Positions 53,582 through 62,193 of a stretch of 64,000 nucleotides of DNA are shown piece by piece. Each line of letters starts with the position of its first letter. Within the stretch, counting starts at the first letter, position 1. Under the pieces are notes generated by a model. It made no database searches, was not told where the DNA came from, and saw nothing but the letters and a program-made list of their open reading frames with translations. The stretch lies in contig NZ_CP087135.1 in NCBI RefSeq assembly GCF_020911945.1, forward strand, positions 2,344,001 through 2,408,000. Reading direction: 5' to 3'. The stretch comes from Flavobacterium galactosidilyticum (GTDB taxonomy: Bacteria > Bacteroidota > Bacteroidia > Flavobacteriales > Flavobacteriaceae). The translations under genes and the position numbers were made by a program.

Positions 53582-54412
53582 ATGGATTGGATTACTGCTA
53601 AAGAATATGAAGATATTACGTATAAGAAATGCAATGGCGTAGCCAGAATTGCTTTTAATAGACCGGAAGTACGCAACGCTTTCCGTCCGAAAACAACTGC
53701 TGAACTTTATAATGCTTTTTATGATGCTCAAGAAGACACTTCTATAGGAGTTGTTTTGTTGTCTGCTGAAGGACCTTCGTCTAAGGATGGAGTGTACTCA
53801 TTCTGTAGTGGTGGCGATCAAAACGCGCGCGGACATCAAGGATACGTGGGTGATGATGGGCAGCATCGTTTAAATATATTAGAAGTACAACGTTTGATCC
53901 GTTTTATGCCTAAAGTAGTTATTGCTGTAGTTCCTGGTTGGGCTGTGGGTGGTGGTCATAGTTTGCATGTAGTGTGCGACTTGACCTTGGCCAGCAAAGA
54001 GCACGCTATTTTTAAACAAACGGATGCCGATGTAACTAGTTTTGATGGCGGGTATGGCTCTGCTTATTTAGCTAAAATGGTTGGACAGAAAAAAGCGAGA
54101 GAAATTTTCTTTTTAGGGCGCAATTATTCTGCTCAAGATGCAATGGATATGGGTATGGTAAATGCTGTTATTCCGCATGCAGAATTAGAAGATACGGCTT
54201 ATGAGTGGGCTCAGGAAATTTTGCATAAATCGCCAATGGCTATCAAAATGTTGAAATTTGCTATGAATCTTACTGATGACGGTATGGTTGGACAACAAGT
54301 TTTTGCTGGTGAAACTACTCGTCTTGCCTATATGACTGAAGAAGCTAAAGAAGGTAGAAACGCATTTTTAGAGAAAAGAAAACCAAATTTTGAAAAAAAA
54401 TGGCTGCCTTAA
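53582..54412 (+). CDS. menB: 1,4-dihydroxy-2-naphthoyl-CoA synthase
   Basis: A 276-aa crotonase-fold enzyme that cyclises O-succinylbenzoyl-CoA. The oxyanion-hole and binding segments are FCSGGDQNARGHQGYVGDDG and VIAVVPGWAVGGGHSLHVVC; FKQTDADVTSFDGGYGSAYL carries the family's SFDGGYG block. Length matches MenB. It is separated from menD by five genes and from menA by two PH-domain genes. Confidence 0.96.
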   Translation: MDWITAKEYEDITYKKCNGVARIAFNRPEVRNAFRPKTTAELYNAFYDAQEDTSIGVVLLSAEGPSSKDGVYSFCSGGDQNARGHQGYVGDDGQHRLNILEVQRLIRFMPKVVIAVVPGWAVGGGHSLHVVCDLTLASKEHAIFKQTDADVTSFDGGYGSAYLAKMVGQKKAREIFFLGRNYSAQDAMDMGMVNAVIPHAELEDTAYEWAQEILHKSPMAIKMLKFAMNLTDDGMVGQQVFAGETTRLAYMTEEAKEGRNAFLEKRKPNFEKKWLP

Positions 54413-54591
54413 ATAAATAGTGTTCAATTTGTAGTGTTCAGTTTTGATAATGCTGAAATTATTACTCACATTCTTGATGCCTAACACTATATAATTGTCC
54501 TAATAATTTAATTCTGAGAATGTAAATAAAATTAGAGCTTTTCAGTTTTGTGGCTCTGAAAAAATGTCTTTGCAGTAAATAAAATAATTAA

Positions 54592-55113
54592 ATGGAAAAT
54601 TTCTCAAATGAAACAATTGATACTTCTCGTCTGCCTAAGTTTGAAGAAGTAGTTTTTACAGCTTTGCATCCTAAATATTTAAGAGTAGTTTTGATCAATT
54701 TGGCTGTTGTTATAGCAGTGTTTATTTTGGTACCTATAATGCTTTCTATATATAATCCAGACATCTTTTCTGGTCGATTATGGTTGATTTTAGGTGTGAC
54801 AATTCCAGTTTTTTGTGCTTTGATTATACTTTTTTCCATTCTAGGATTTCAGAAAAAAGGTTTTGCATTTAGAGAGCATGATGTGTTGTATCGACACGGT
54901 GTTATTGCAACTAATACTATTGTAATTCCTTATAACAGAGTGCAACATGTGGCTTTGCATGAAGGATTAGTTTCGAGGTTTTTTGGTCTAGCAAAAATTG
55001 AGATTTTCACCGCTGGTGGAAGTTCAAGTGATATTGAAATTCCCGGAATTGAAAAAGAACAGGCAGAAAATATTAAACAATTGTTGATGGGTAAAATACA
55101 AAAATCGTTGTAA
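54592..55113 (+). CDS. PH-domain (bPH2/YdbS-like) membrane protein
   Basis: A 173-aa protein with two N-terminal transmembrane helices (about 30-52 and 60-85) and one bacterial PH domain: EHDVLYRHGVIATNTIVIPY followed by NRVQHVALHEGLVSRFFGLA and IEIFTAGGSSSDIEI. Proteins of this type occur beside a larger PH-repeat partner in Bacteroidota and Firmicutes; both may form a membrane complex of unknown role. Its stop overlaps the start of the next gene (TAATG). Confidence 0.9.
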   Translation: MENFSNETIDTSRLPKFEEVVFTALHPKYLRVVLINLAVVIAVFILVPIMLSIYNPDIFSGRLWLILGVTIPVFCALIILFSILGFQKKGFAFREHDVLYRHGVIATNTIVIPYNRVQHVALHEGLVSRFFGLAKIEIFTAGGSSSDIEIPGIEKEQAENIKQLLMGKIQKSL

Positions 55114-56615
55114 TGGAAGAGCAATTTAATCAGCCTCAAAGACAGTCTCCTATTGGAGTATTGGTGATGTTTGTTGATACTTTACAGCTTTGGGCTCGTG
55201 GTTTATGGCCAGTAATACTTATTTACTTTGTTAAGTTTAAGCAATTAAATAGCGCTTATTTAGCTCTTGGTATCATTGCTTTTTTGCTTGTAATAGTTTT
55301 AGTTGCGTATTTAAAATATTTGAATTTCACTTTTCATTTGGATAGTAAAAATGAGGAGTTTATCATTAATGAAGGCGTTCTTAATAAAAAAAGAACAATT
55401 ATTCAGCTAGAAAGGATTCAGCAAGTTGATATTAATCAATCATTTTTACAGCGTATAATTGGCGTTTATGAACTTAATGTTGATACTGCTGGAAGCGCTA
55501 AAAAAGAGGGAAGAATAAAAGCTATTTCGCACCCGCTTGCTGTGGCTTTAAAAACAAAATTATTAGAAAATGAAGTAAGGAATGTTACGTTAGTCAATGA
55601 GGAGGAGTTTTTAAAACCATCGATTGATTCTCAGAAGCCTTTTGTTAAAATTAGTTTTTTGAGTTTGTTAAAAGTAGGTATTACAACTAATTATGTAAAA
55701 ACATTTGGATTGGTTTTGGCATTTTTAACTACAATATTTGATAGTGTTAAAAAAGTAATTCCTGAATATGAAGTTACTGATGAACAATTGGATAGTTATA
55801 TTGATCAAAATTTAGCTTTTAGGTCGATAGCAATACTTTTTGTCGTAATGATAGGCTTAATCTTAGTTATCAATCTGATTCGAGTAGTTTTTAAATATTA
55901 CAACTACCAAGTGATTAAGCACAATGATTCGTTATTTCTTTCTTTTGGATTATTAAATACCAAAAGTACAATTGTAAAGCCTGAAAAAGTGCAAATTGTA
56001 ACAGTGACTAGAAATTATTTTCAAAAGAAAATGGATATTTTGGAGATAAAGATTAAGCAAGCTACAAGTGGAGACAGACAGAATAGTAAATCTATTATTG
56101 AAATTCCAGGATGCGACGAAAACGAGAAAACGGCTATATTTAAACTTCTATTTCATGTAATGCCTGAAAAGGGAATTCAGTTAAAGCCTAATTATCGCAA
56201 ATTGGTTTTTTCAATTTTTGTGTGTATATTGATTCCTGTTGTACTGTTTTTTGTTTGTGCTAATTTTGTAGATCAAAGTATAATGGATTATGCTTTTGTA
56301 GTGTCGATATATGTAGTATTTATTGGGTTGATTATTTGTTTTGGATATCTAAACAACAGACTATATATTAGTGATGATTTTATCATTAAACAAAGTGGTG
56401 CGTGGGATATTGACAATGCGATTATTGATACTAAAAAAATCCAAGGAGTTACAACTTCTCAACTTTTTTGGCATAAAAAAGCTGATATTGGTTCAGTAAT
56501 TATACACACAGCAGGCGGTGATTTAGCTTTTCAATTAGGAAATTTTACGATTTTAAAGCAACATATAAATCATTGGTTGTACAATATTGAAAGGTCGGAA
56601 AGTAATTGGATGTAA
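55113..56615 (+). CDS. PH-domain repeat membrane protein (YdbT-like)
   Basis: A 500-aa protein with three bPH2 domains separated by pairs of transmembrane helices: LNKKRTIIQLERIQQVDINQ near 85-105, STIVKPEKVQIVTVTRNYFQ near 285-305, and AIIDTKKIQGVTTSQLFWHK near 430-450. It partners the preceding smaller PH protein, and the two are translationally coupled. Function unknown; membrane stress or secretion roles have been suggested for the family. Confidence 0.9.
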   Translation: MEEQFNQPQRQSPIGVLVMFVDTLQLWARGLWPVILIYFVKFKQLNSAYLALGIIAFLLVIVLVAYLKYLNFTFHLDSKNEEFIINEGVLNKKRTIIQLERIQQVDINQSFLQRIIGVYELNVDTAGSAKKEGRIKAISHPLAVALKTKLLENEVRNVTLVNEEEFLKPSIDSQKPFVKISFLSLLKVGITTNYVKTFGLVLAFLTTIFDSVKKVIPEYEVTDEQLDSYIDQNLAFRSIAILFVVMIGLILVINLIRVVFKYYNYQVIKHNDSLFLSFGLLNTKSTIVKPEKVQIVTVTRNYFQKKMDILEIKIKQATSGDRQNSKSIIEIPGCDENEKTAIFKLLFHVMPEKGIQLKPNYRKLVFSIFVCILIPVVLFFVCANFVDQSIMDYAFVVSIYVVFIGLIICFGYLNNRLYISDDFIIKQSGAWDIDNAIIDTKKIQGVTTSQLFWHKKADIGSVIIHTAGGDLAFQLGNFTILKQHINHWLYNIERSESNWM

Positions 56616-56696
56616 TTTTTAATTTAATAATTCCTTTCATAGGTGTGCCTTTATGATTTAATGCCTTTGCAGTAAAAATAAAAATAAAAAATGATC

Positions 56697-56704
56697 TACC
56701 TTCG
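56697..56704 (+). promoter_or_regulatory. -7-like element of menA
   Basis: TACCTTCG (one change from TAnnTTTG) is 26 nt upstream of the ATG at 56730. It lies within the longer frame that starts at 56691, and so argues for the downstream start. Confidence 0.35.
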
Positions 56705-56729
56705 CGGTGAAAAAAATAAACGGAATAAA

Positions 56730-57689
56730 ATGAAACATTGGATTGAAGCAGCACGATTAAGAACGTTACCTTTATCAGTATCGGGAATAATTGTGGGAAG
56801 TATGTACGCCTTGCGTCCTACAGATAATATCGAAACGCCTACAGATGTGTTTAGCTGGACTATTTTTGGTTTCGCTATTCTTACGACTTTAGGATTACAG
56901 ATTTTATCTAATTTTGCTAATGATTATGGCGATGGAATAAAGGGAACTGATAATTCAGACAGAGTTGGGCCGCAACGCGCAATTCAAAGTGGTGCTATTT
57001 CGCCTCAAGCAATGAAAATAGGAATTGCCATTACTTCAGTTTTGACTCTTTTATCAGCCATAATATTAATCTACTTTGCTTTTAGCGATACTAATATTTG
57101 GTATTCTTTGTTTTTCTTGCTCCTTGGAATATTATCAATCGCTTCTGCAATTCGCTATACCGTTGGTAATACTGCTTATGGCTATCGAGGTTTTGGTGAT
57201 GTGTTTGTTTTTGTGTTCTTCGGATTAGTAAGTACCATCGGTGTGAATTTTTTATATTCTGAGCAATTAGATTTTAATTTATTTCTGCCAGCTGCTGCAA
57301 TAGGATTATTGAGTACAGGAGTGTTGAATTTGAATAATATGCGAGACGAAGCCTCTGACAGAAAATCAAATAAAAATACGGTAGTTGTTAAAATAGGAGG
57401 ACAAAAAGCTAAGAAATATCATTACTTTTTAATTGTTACTGCAATGATTTTAGTTCTGCTCTTTGCAGTATTGAGTGACTATCGCTTCGATCAATATCTA
57501 TTTGTATTGGCTTACATTCCTTTAATTAAGCATTTAAGAACTGTTTATAAGAATCAAGATCCTAGGGCTTTAGATCCTGAATTGAAAAAGTTAGCTTTAA
57601 GTACATTTGCACTTTCTATTTTATTGGCCCTGTGTATGGTTTCCTTAATTCCGGATTTAGTAGTGAATTTGTTTTTGGGAGGTAGATAA
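56730..57689 (+). CDS. menA: 1,4-dihydroxy-2-naphthoate polyprenyltransferase
   Basis: A 319-aa UbiA-family integral membrane enzyme that attaches the polyprenyl chain to DHNA. The family's Asp-rich motifs are NFANDYGDGIKGTD (near 64-77) and NNMRDEASDRKSNK (near 207-220). Start chosen at MKHWIEAARLRTLPLSVSG, the conserved MenA N-terminus; the 13 extra residues upstream do not fit the family. It follows the PH-domain pair and precedes a UPF0173 gene. Confidence 0.95.
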   Translation: MKHWIEAARLRTLPLSVSGIIVGSMYALRPTDNIETPTDVFSWTIFGFAILTTLGLQILSNFANDYGDGIKGTDNSDRVGPQRAIQSGAISPQAMKIGIAITSVLTLLSAIILIYFAFSDTNIWYSLFFLLLGILSIASAIRYTVGNTAYGYRGFGDVFVFVFFGLVSTIGVNFLYSEQLDFNLFLPAAAIGLLSTGVLNLNNMRDEASDRKSNKNTVVVKIGGQKAKKYHYFLIVTAMILVLLFAVLSDYRFDQYLFVLAYIPLIKHLRTVYKNQDPRALDPELKKLALSTFALSILLALCMVSLIPDLVVNLFLGGR

Positions 57690-57844
57690 ATTCAAATTTC
57701 AAATTTTATTTAAAAAATTTAATTTTAAAAATCAGTTATACTTTTAATGAAAAATAACAATTATCTAGTTTCAGCTGACTCATTGTTTATTTATATTTTA
57801 GGGATAATGGGAACGGTAGGAACAGGATTTAAAAGGATATTCAA

Positions 57845-58522
57845 ATGAAAATAACATTTTACGGCCACGCCTCTTTGGGAATCGAAGTGAGTGGCAAACA
57901 CATCTTAGTTGATCCATATATTTCTGCAAACCCAAAAGCGGCGCATATTGATATCAATACCTTGCAAGCTGATTTTATTTTGCTGACACATGCGCATGGC
58001 GATCATATTCTAGATGTCGAGGCGATTGCAAGCAGAACTAATGCGATTATTGTTTCTAATGCTGAGATTGCGGGATATTATGCTAACAAAGGCTTCCAAT
58101 CGCATCCTATGAATCACGGTGGAAGTTGGAATTTTGATTTTGGAAAACTGAAATATGTAAATGCTATTCATTCTAGCTCATTTCCTGATGGAAATTATGG
58201 AGGAAATCCTGGCGGTTTTGTTATTGAAGGCGAACATAAAAACATTTATATCGCTGGTGATACTGCGCTTACCATGGACATGAAGCTCATTCCTATGCGT
58301 ACTAAATTGGATCTAGCCATCCTTCCAGTAGGGGACAATTTCACGATGGATGTTGATGATGCAATTATCGCTTCTGATTTTGTAGATTGTGATAAGATTC
58401 TTGGATATCACTACGATACTTTTGGATATATTGAAATTGATCACGAAGCTGCTATTCGTAAATTTTTTGATAAAGGCAAAGATTTAATGTTATTAGAAAT
58501 AGGTGCATCAATAGAGTTGTAG
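57845..58522 (+). CDS. UPF0173 metal-dependent hydrolase (MBL fold)
   Basis: A 225-aa metallo-beta-lactamase-fold protein. Metal-binding THAHGDH is at residues 48-54, with further ligands in AIHSSSFPDG, YIAGDTAL and GYHYDTFGYI. Length and motif pattern match UPF0173, whose reaction is unknown. It sits between menA and menC, but the family is not a known menaquinone enzyme. Confidence 0.93.
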   Translation: MKITFYGHASLGIEVSGKHILVDPYISANPKAAHIDINTLQADFILLTHAHGDHILDVEAIASRTNAIIVSNAEIAGYYANKGFQSHPMNHGGSWNFDFGKLKYVNAIHSSSFPDGNYGGNPGGFVIEGEHKNIYIAGDTALTMDMKLIPMRTKLDLAILPVGDNFTMDVDDAIIASDFVDCDKILGYHYDTFGYIEIDHEAAIRKFFDKGKDLMLLEIGASIEL

Positions 58523-58530
58523 TTTTTTTT

Positions 58531-58598
58531 GGAGCTATTCCAGCTATCCGTTACAATCCATGCCCAAAAGCGTGGGATTTCCACTTCTATCTGGGCTA
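58531..58598 (+). repeat. Dispersed intergenic repeat, copy 2
   Basis: Starts at GGAGCTATTCCAGCTATCCG directly after the UPF0173 stop and ends with the 24-nt block (58575-58598) that matches copy 1 at 15167-15190 in 22 of 24 positions and contains CTATCTGGGCTA. Confidence 0.55.
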
Positions 58599-58619
58599 AA
58601 AACCAAGTCAATCAAGAAC

Positions 58620-59825
58620 ATGAATACGATAAGAATATTTTTTCTGCTTTTAATAACACTTGCATTTCATACCAGCTTTGCACAAAAAGACGGTTATTGG
58701 GACAAAACCCGAGCTACAACCGAAGAAATTACAGTTTCCGCAAGAAATAGAATCATTATTAAAACCCAAGATTTTCCAGAAGGAACTACCGAAGTCGTTT
58801 TTAGAATAACACTTTTGGATAAAAATCAGCAAATGGCTGGTAGCTTGGTTTCAGTTTTAAAATCAATTCCAGATCCTACAGGAATTACGCAAGGTTCAGC
58901 AGGAGCCGTTTTCATCTTATCTAAAATTTCAGGAGAAGATAAATGCAAGTATGCGATTTTCTCATCTGCAGATTTGGCTACAAAATATAAAGAAAACGGA
59001 AAAACGGATAACGCTTGTTTAGTGCAAGATACGCCTGTAAGCAAGGATGCGAAATTACTTTCTACAGAAAAATCAGCTTGTATGAAATCAAATTCCAGTA
59101 ATTTATGGTTTGGTTTCGAAAGCAAGAATTGGATCATGAATCAAAAAGTTATTCTTGAAGTGGTGCCATGGGTAGATAATAAACTCAGTCGAGGTTGGAC
59201 TACTGAAAACAAAAAATCAATAATCGAGCAATGTAAAACTTCTAATTTGGCTCAAAAAATGAGCAATTCAGACGACTTTTGTGTCTGTATATTGGATAAA
59301 ATACAAACGAAGTATAAGTTCAAGGAATTTCAGAAATTACTTGCTGTAGAGCGTGCTAAAGCTTTCAAGGATTTTGGTAACAGTTGTTTTGGAGAAATTA
59401 ATCTTTCAACGGCTGTTTATGAAGATTTACGTAAACAAGCTGCTTTGTTAGCAAAACAAGGAAAACAAGGTGAAGCTATCACGAAATTAGCAATAATAAT
59501 TAATGATGGAAAAGCAACTGCATTAGACTATAATTCCATTGGGAGTAATTATATTTTGACAAAACAATATGGGAAAGCTATAAAATTCCTTAAGGAAGGC
59601 GAGAAGCTCGATGATGTTGAGCTATTGATAAAACTAAATTTAGCGCATGCCTATTTATTAAATGACAATTATTCATCGGCTAAAGCTATTTATAAGGAAT
59701 ACCAAGCTCAAAATGTAACGGATAGTTTGAGTTGGAATGAAAAAGTAAAACAAGACTTTGAGATATTCAAAAAAGTAGGAATTCAAAATAAGGATTTTGG
59801 AAGAGTTTTGAATTTGTTTAACTAG
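58620..59825 (+). CDS. Secreted TPR-like protein
   Basis: A 401-aa protein starting MNTIRIFFLLLITLAFHTSF, a signal peptide with cleavage near FAQKDG. A start 60 nt upstream would read through the dispersed repeat, so it is rejected. The N-terminal 230 residues contain no recognised family. The C-terminal 130 residues are TPR-like (AITKLAIIINDGKATALDYN, YGKAIKFLKEGEKLDDVELL). It lies between the UPF0173 and menC genes. Role unknown. Confidence 0.82.
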   Translation: MNTIRIFFLLLITLAFHTSFAQKDGYWDKTRATTEEITVSARNRIIIKTQDFPEGTTEVVFRITLLDKNQQMAGSLVSVLKSIPDPTGITQGSAGAVFILSKISGEDKCKYAIFSSADLATKYKENGKTDNACLVQDTPVSKDAKLLSTEKSACMKSNSSNLWFGFESKNWIMNQKVILEVVPWVDNKLSRGWTTENKKSIIEQCKTSNLAQKMSNSDDFCVCILDKIQTKYKFKEFQKLLAVERAKAFKDFGNSCFGEINLSTAVYEDLRKQAALLAKQGKQGEAITKLAIIINDGKATALDYNSIGSNYILTKQYGKAIKFLKEGEKLDDVELLIKLNLAHAYLLNDNYSSAKAIYKEYQAQNVTDSLSWNEKVKQDFEIFKKVGIQNKDFGRVLNLFN

Positions 59826-59931
59826 TGCGTCTCGTAATAAGTCGTTTCTGTTGCATCATATACTAGTATTATTTTAAATTTCTTTTTGAAACTTCCGAAA
59901 ATCCTTAATGCCCTTTGTGGTTAAACAAAAT

Positions 59932-60984
59932 ATGAAAGCAAGCTATTACAAATACATACTCGATTTCAAAAGGCCTTCCGGCACTTCCCGCGGCGTGATG
60001 AATGAAAAAGAAACTTGGTTTATCATTTTAGAGCAAGATGGTAAAAAAGGAATAGGCGAGTGTGGAATTCTTCGGGGATTGAGTATTGATGATCGACCGG
60101 ATTATGAAGAAAAATTACAATGGACATGTGCTAATATTCAGTTGGGAAAAGACCAGCTTTGGGAGGCTTTATTAGAGTATCCTTCCATCCAGTTTGGAGT
60201 CGAGATGGCGTTTCAATCTTTAGCTAGTGAAAACCCTTTTTTACTCTTTCCTTCTGACTTTACAAATGGAAAAAAATCCATGGTAATCAATGGGCTTGTT
60301 TGGATGGGAACTGAAGGTTTTATGAAGGAACAAATCGAGGAAAAACTGGCGGATGGCTTCACATGTATTAAACTGAAAATTGGCGCTATAGATTTTGATG
60401 TCGAACTGCAATTACTGCGCTTTATTAGGCAGCATTTTTCTCCAGAGCAAGTCGAAATTCGGGTTGATGCAAATGGCGATTTTGGTTTAGATATAGCTTT
60501 AGATAAATTAAAACAATTATCTGAATTTGAATTACATAGCATCGAACAACCGATACTAAAAAATAACACTGACAGGATGGCAGAACTGTGTAGAAGGAGC
60601 CCTTTTCCAATCGCGCTAGACGAAGAGTTAATTGGTGTGTTTACAGTAGCTGAAAAAGAAGATTTATTAGTCAAAATCAAACCACAATATATCATTTTGA
60701 AGCCCAGTTTTGTAGGTGGTTTTCGAGGAACTCAAGAGTGGATTTCGTTAGCGGAAAAGTATAAAATTGGGTGGTGGATTACCTCAGCTTTAGAGAGTAA
60801 TATAGGGCTAAATGCTATTGCGCAATGGACTTTTTTACAACATAATTTGTTGCCTCAAGGACTAGGTACTGGGGCACTTTATACTAATAATTTTGATTGC
60901 CCTCTAGCGGTTTCTGAAGGACAATTGTGGTATGAAAAAGAAGTAAACTGGGAGTTCGATTTTAATGAATTTAGTAGTTTATAA
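59932..60984 (+). CDS. menC: o-Succinylbenzoate synthase
   Basis: A 350-aa enolase-superfamily enzyme of the MenC type, dehydrating SHCHC. It has the acid/base Lys segment FTCIKLKIGA, metal ligands in VDANGDF, IEQPI and DEELIGV, and the second catalytic Lys in YIILKPSFVGG. The start at 59932 (MKASYYKYILDFKRPSG) matches family N-termini; an earlier ATG at 59908 adds eight residues of no family value. menE does not follow. Confidence 0.94.
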   Translation: MKASYYKYILDFKRPSGTSRGVMNEKETWFIILEQDGKKGIGECGILRGLSIDDRPDYEEKLQWTCANIQLGKDQLWEALLEYPSIQFGVEMAFQSLASENPFLLFPSDFTNGKKSMVINGLVWMGTEGFMKEQIEEKLADGFTCIKLKIGAIDFDVELQLLRFIRQHFSPEQVEIRVDANGDFGLDIALDKLKQLSEFELHSIEQPILKNNTDRMAELCRRSPFPIALDEELIGVFTVAEKEDLLVKIKPQYIILKPSFVGGFRGTQEWISLAEKYKIGWWITSALESNIGLNAIAQWTFLQHNLLPQGLGTGALYTNNFDCPLAVSEGQLWYEKEVNWEFDFNEFSSL

Positions 60985-61058
60985 ATTATTAAAAAGTTGT
61001 AAAAAATAAATCTTTGGTTTCTTTATTATTTAAATAAAACAGCTAATATTTTATTATT

Positions 61059-61505
61059 TTAGGAATCTAACAAACGTCTGTGGTAATTTATTTGTCCTAA
61101 ATGATAGGCAAGATGAGTTGACAAATGAACCAGAAAGAATTCGGTAGTAGTCTTAGATTCAAAAACTAAAATTGGATATTCTTGCTGCAGTATTTCTGGT
61201 GTTACAGTCTCGAGTGTTTTATTAAGTACAAGGATCGTTTCTTCGATTTTCTCTATCAATTCTGTTTTAGGGATATGCTTAAGTGAAAATTCTAGAGGTC
61301 TGTTTCTACTATAATTAGTTTTTCCGAGTTCAGATCCTATAAAATTATTGAGATTTCCTATCAAATGCAAACAAAGATTACCAGCTGAATTAGAGATTCC
61401 TTTTTCAATTTTCCAAAGATTATTTTCATTTTGGTACAACTCAATTTCCTGTTTTAGTTTATTGAGATCTCTGTTGAATAAGGTTTTTAGTGTTTCAATT
61501 TGCAT
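61059..61505 (-). CDS. DinB-like protein
   Basis: A 148-aa four-helix-bundle protein of the DinB/YfiT-like superfamily. The metal-binding histidines are in the NLCLHLIGNLNN helix and the HLSTHLAYHLGQINYHRR helix. Family members often act as metal-dependent thiol (for example bacillithiol) transferases; Flavobacterium use is not known. Its start overlaps the end of the NTF2-like gene by 11 nt. Confidence 0.87.
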   Translation of the reverse strand: MQIETLKTLFNRDLNKLKQEIELYQNENNLWKIEKGISNSAGNLCLHLIGNLNNFIGSELGKTNYSRNRPLEFSLKHIPKTELIEKIEETILVLNKTLETVTPEILQQEYPILVFESKTTTEFFLVHLSTHLAYHLGQINYHRRLLDS

Positions 61506-61965
61506 TTTTATACTTTTTTAATGATGCTAAGGCTTGTTCTTCTATTTTCCTTTGGAAAAAACCAGTCCAACCGAATAAATATCCTTTTATTCCAAAAGCT
61601 TGTTTAGACCACTTCCAAAAGTCAAAATGATCGCTGTGTTTAACAATTAAACCGTCTTTAAAATGAAATTTAGAATGGACTTTATTGATTACTGTTCTAT
61701 TCGTTTTGCTAAATTGATAAGTAGCAATCCACTTTGCTGAACCCATATATTCATCTGCTTTTACATCTGAAAATACAACTTTAATAGTTCCTTTACTTTT
61801 TTCAATAAGCATCTTCCACATTTGGCAAACATCATTTCCTATTAATAATCCAAAGGCTGGATCTATGAATTGAACATTTGGATGATAACATTCACACATA
61901 GTTTTTGCATCAGCATTTGCGAAAGCGGTGTAAAATTTGGTAATTGTTTTTTCGTTTGAAGTCAT
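61495..61965 (-). CDS. NTF2/SnoaL-like protein
   Basis: A 156-aa single-domain NTF2-like protein: ITKFYTAFANADAKTMCECY then HPNVQFIDPAFG at the start, and IVKHSDHFDFWKWSKQAFG near the end. The fold binds small hydrophobic ligands or acts as an isomerase; no catalytic assignment is possible. It starts the two-gene unit with the DinB-like gene. Confidence 0.85.
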   Translation of the reverse strand: MTSNEKTITKFYTAFANADAKTMCECYHPNVQFIDPAFGLLIGNDVCQMWKMLIEKSKGTIKVVFSDVKADEYMGSAKWIATYQFSKTNRTVINKVHSKFHFKDGLIVKHSDHFDFWKWSKQAFGIKGYLFGWTGFFQRKIEEQALASLKKYKNAN

Positions 61966-62127
61966 TCTGCAAAATTAATTGAATAGTAAAAATACTAATT
62001 TTTTTACAAAATAGGTAAATTGAAATCAAAATTGGAAGGAGAAAGTTTGATTTCATAAATAGAGTAGGAATTAGCTACTACATATTTAAACACTTAAAAA
62101 TTGTCATTTTTATTTTTTGGCACAAAA

Positions 62128-62159
62128 AAAAGGATAGACTTTTAATTTTCTATCCTTTT
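62128..62159 (-). terminator. Terminator of the OmpA-family gene
   Basis: Stem AAAAGGATAGA/TCTATCCTTTT (62128-62138, 62149-62159), with an A-run on the plus strand giving a T-tract for the minus-strand transcript, 35 nt after the stop. Confidence 0.88.
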
Positions 62160-62193
62160 ATTCATTGCTGAAATTTATGCTATGCTAAGAGAG

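Noticed and set aside
58560..58619. Upstream start of the TPR-like protein
   Set aside because: It would begin within the dispersed repeat and lacks a signal peptide; the ATG at 58620 starts a clear signal sequence.
60213..60695. 160-codon minus-strand ORF
   Set aside because: Antisense to menC, whose catalytic residues are intact across this span.
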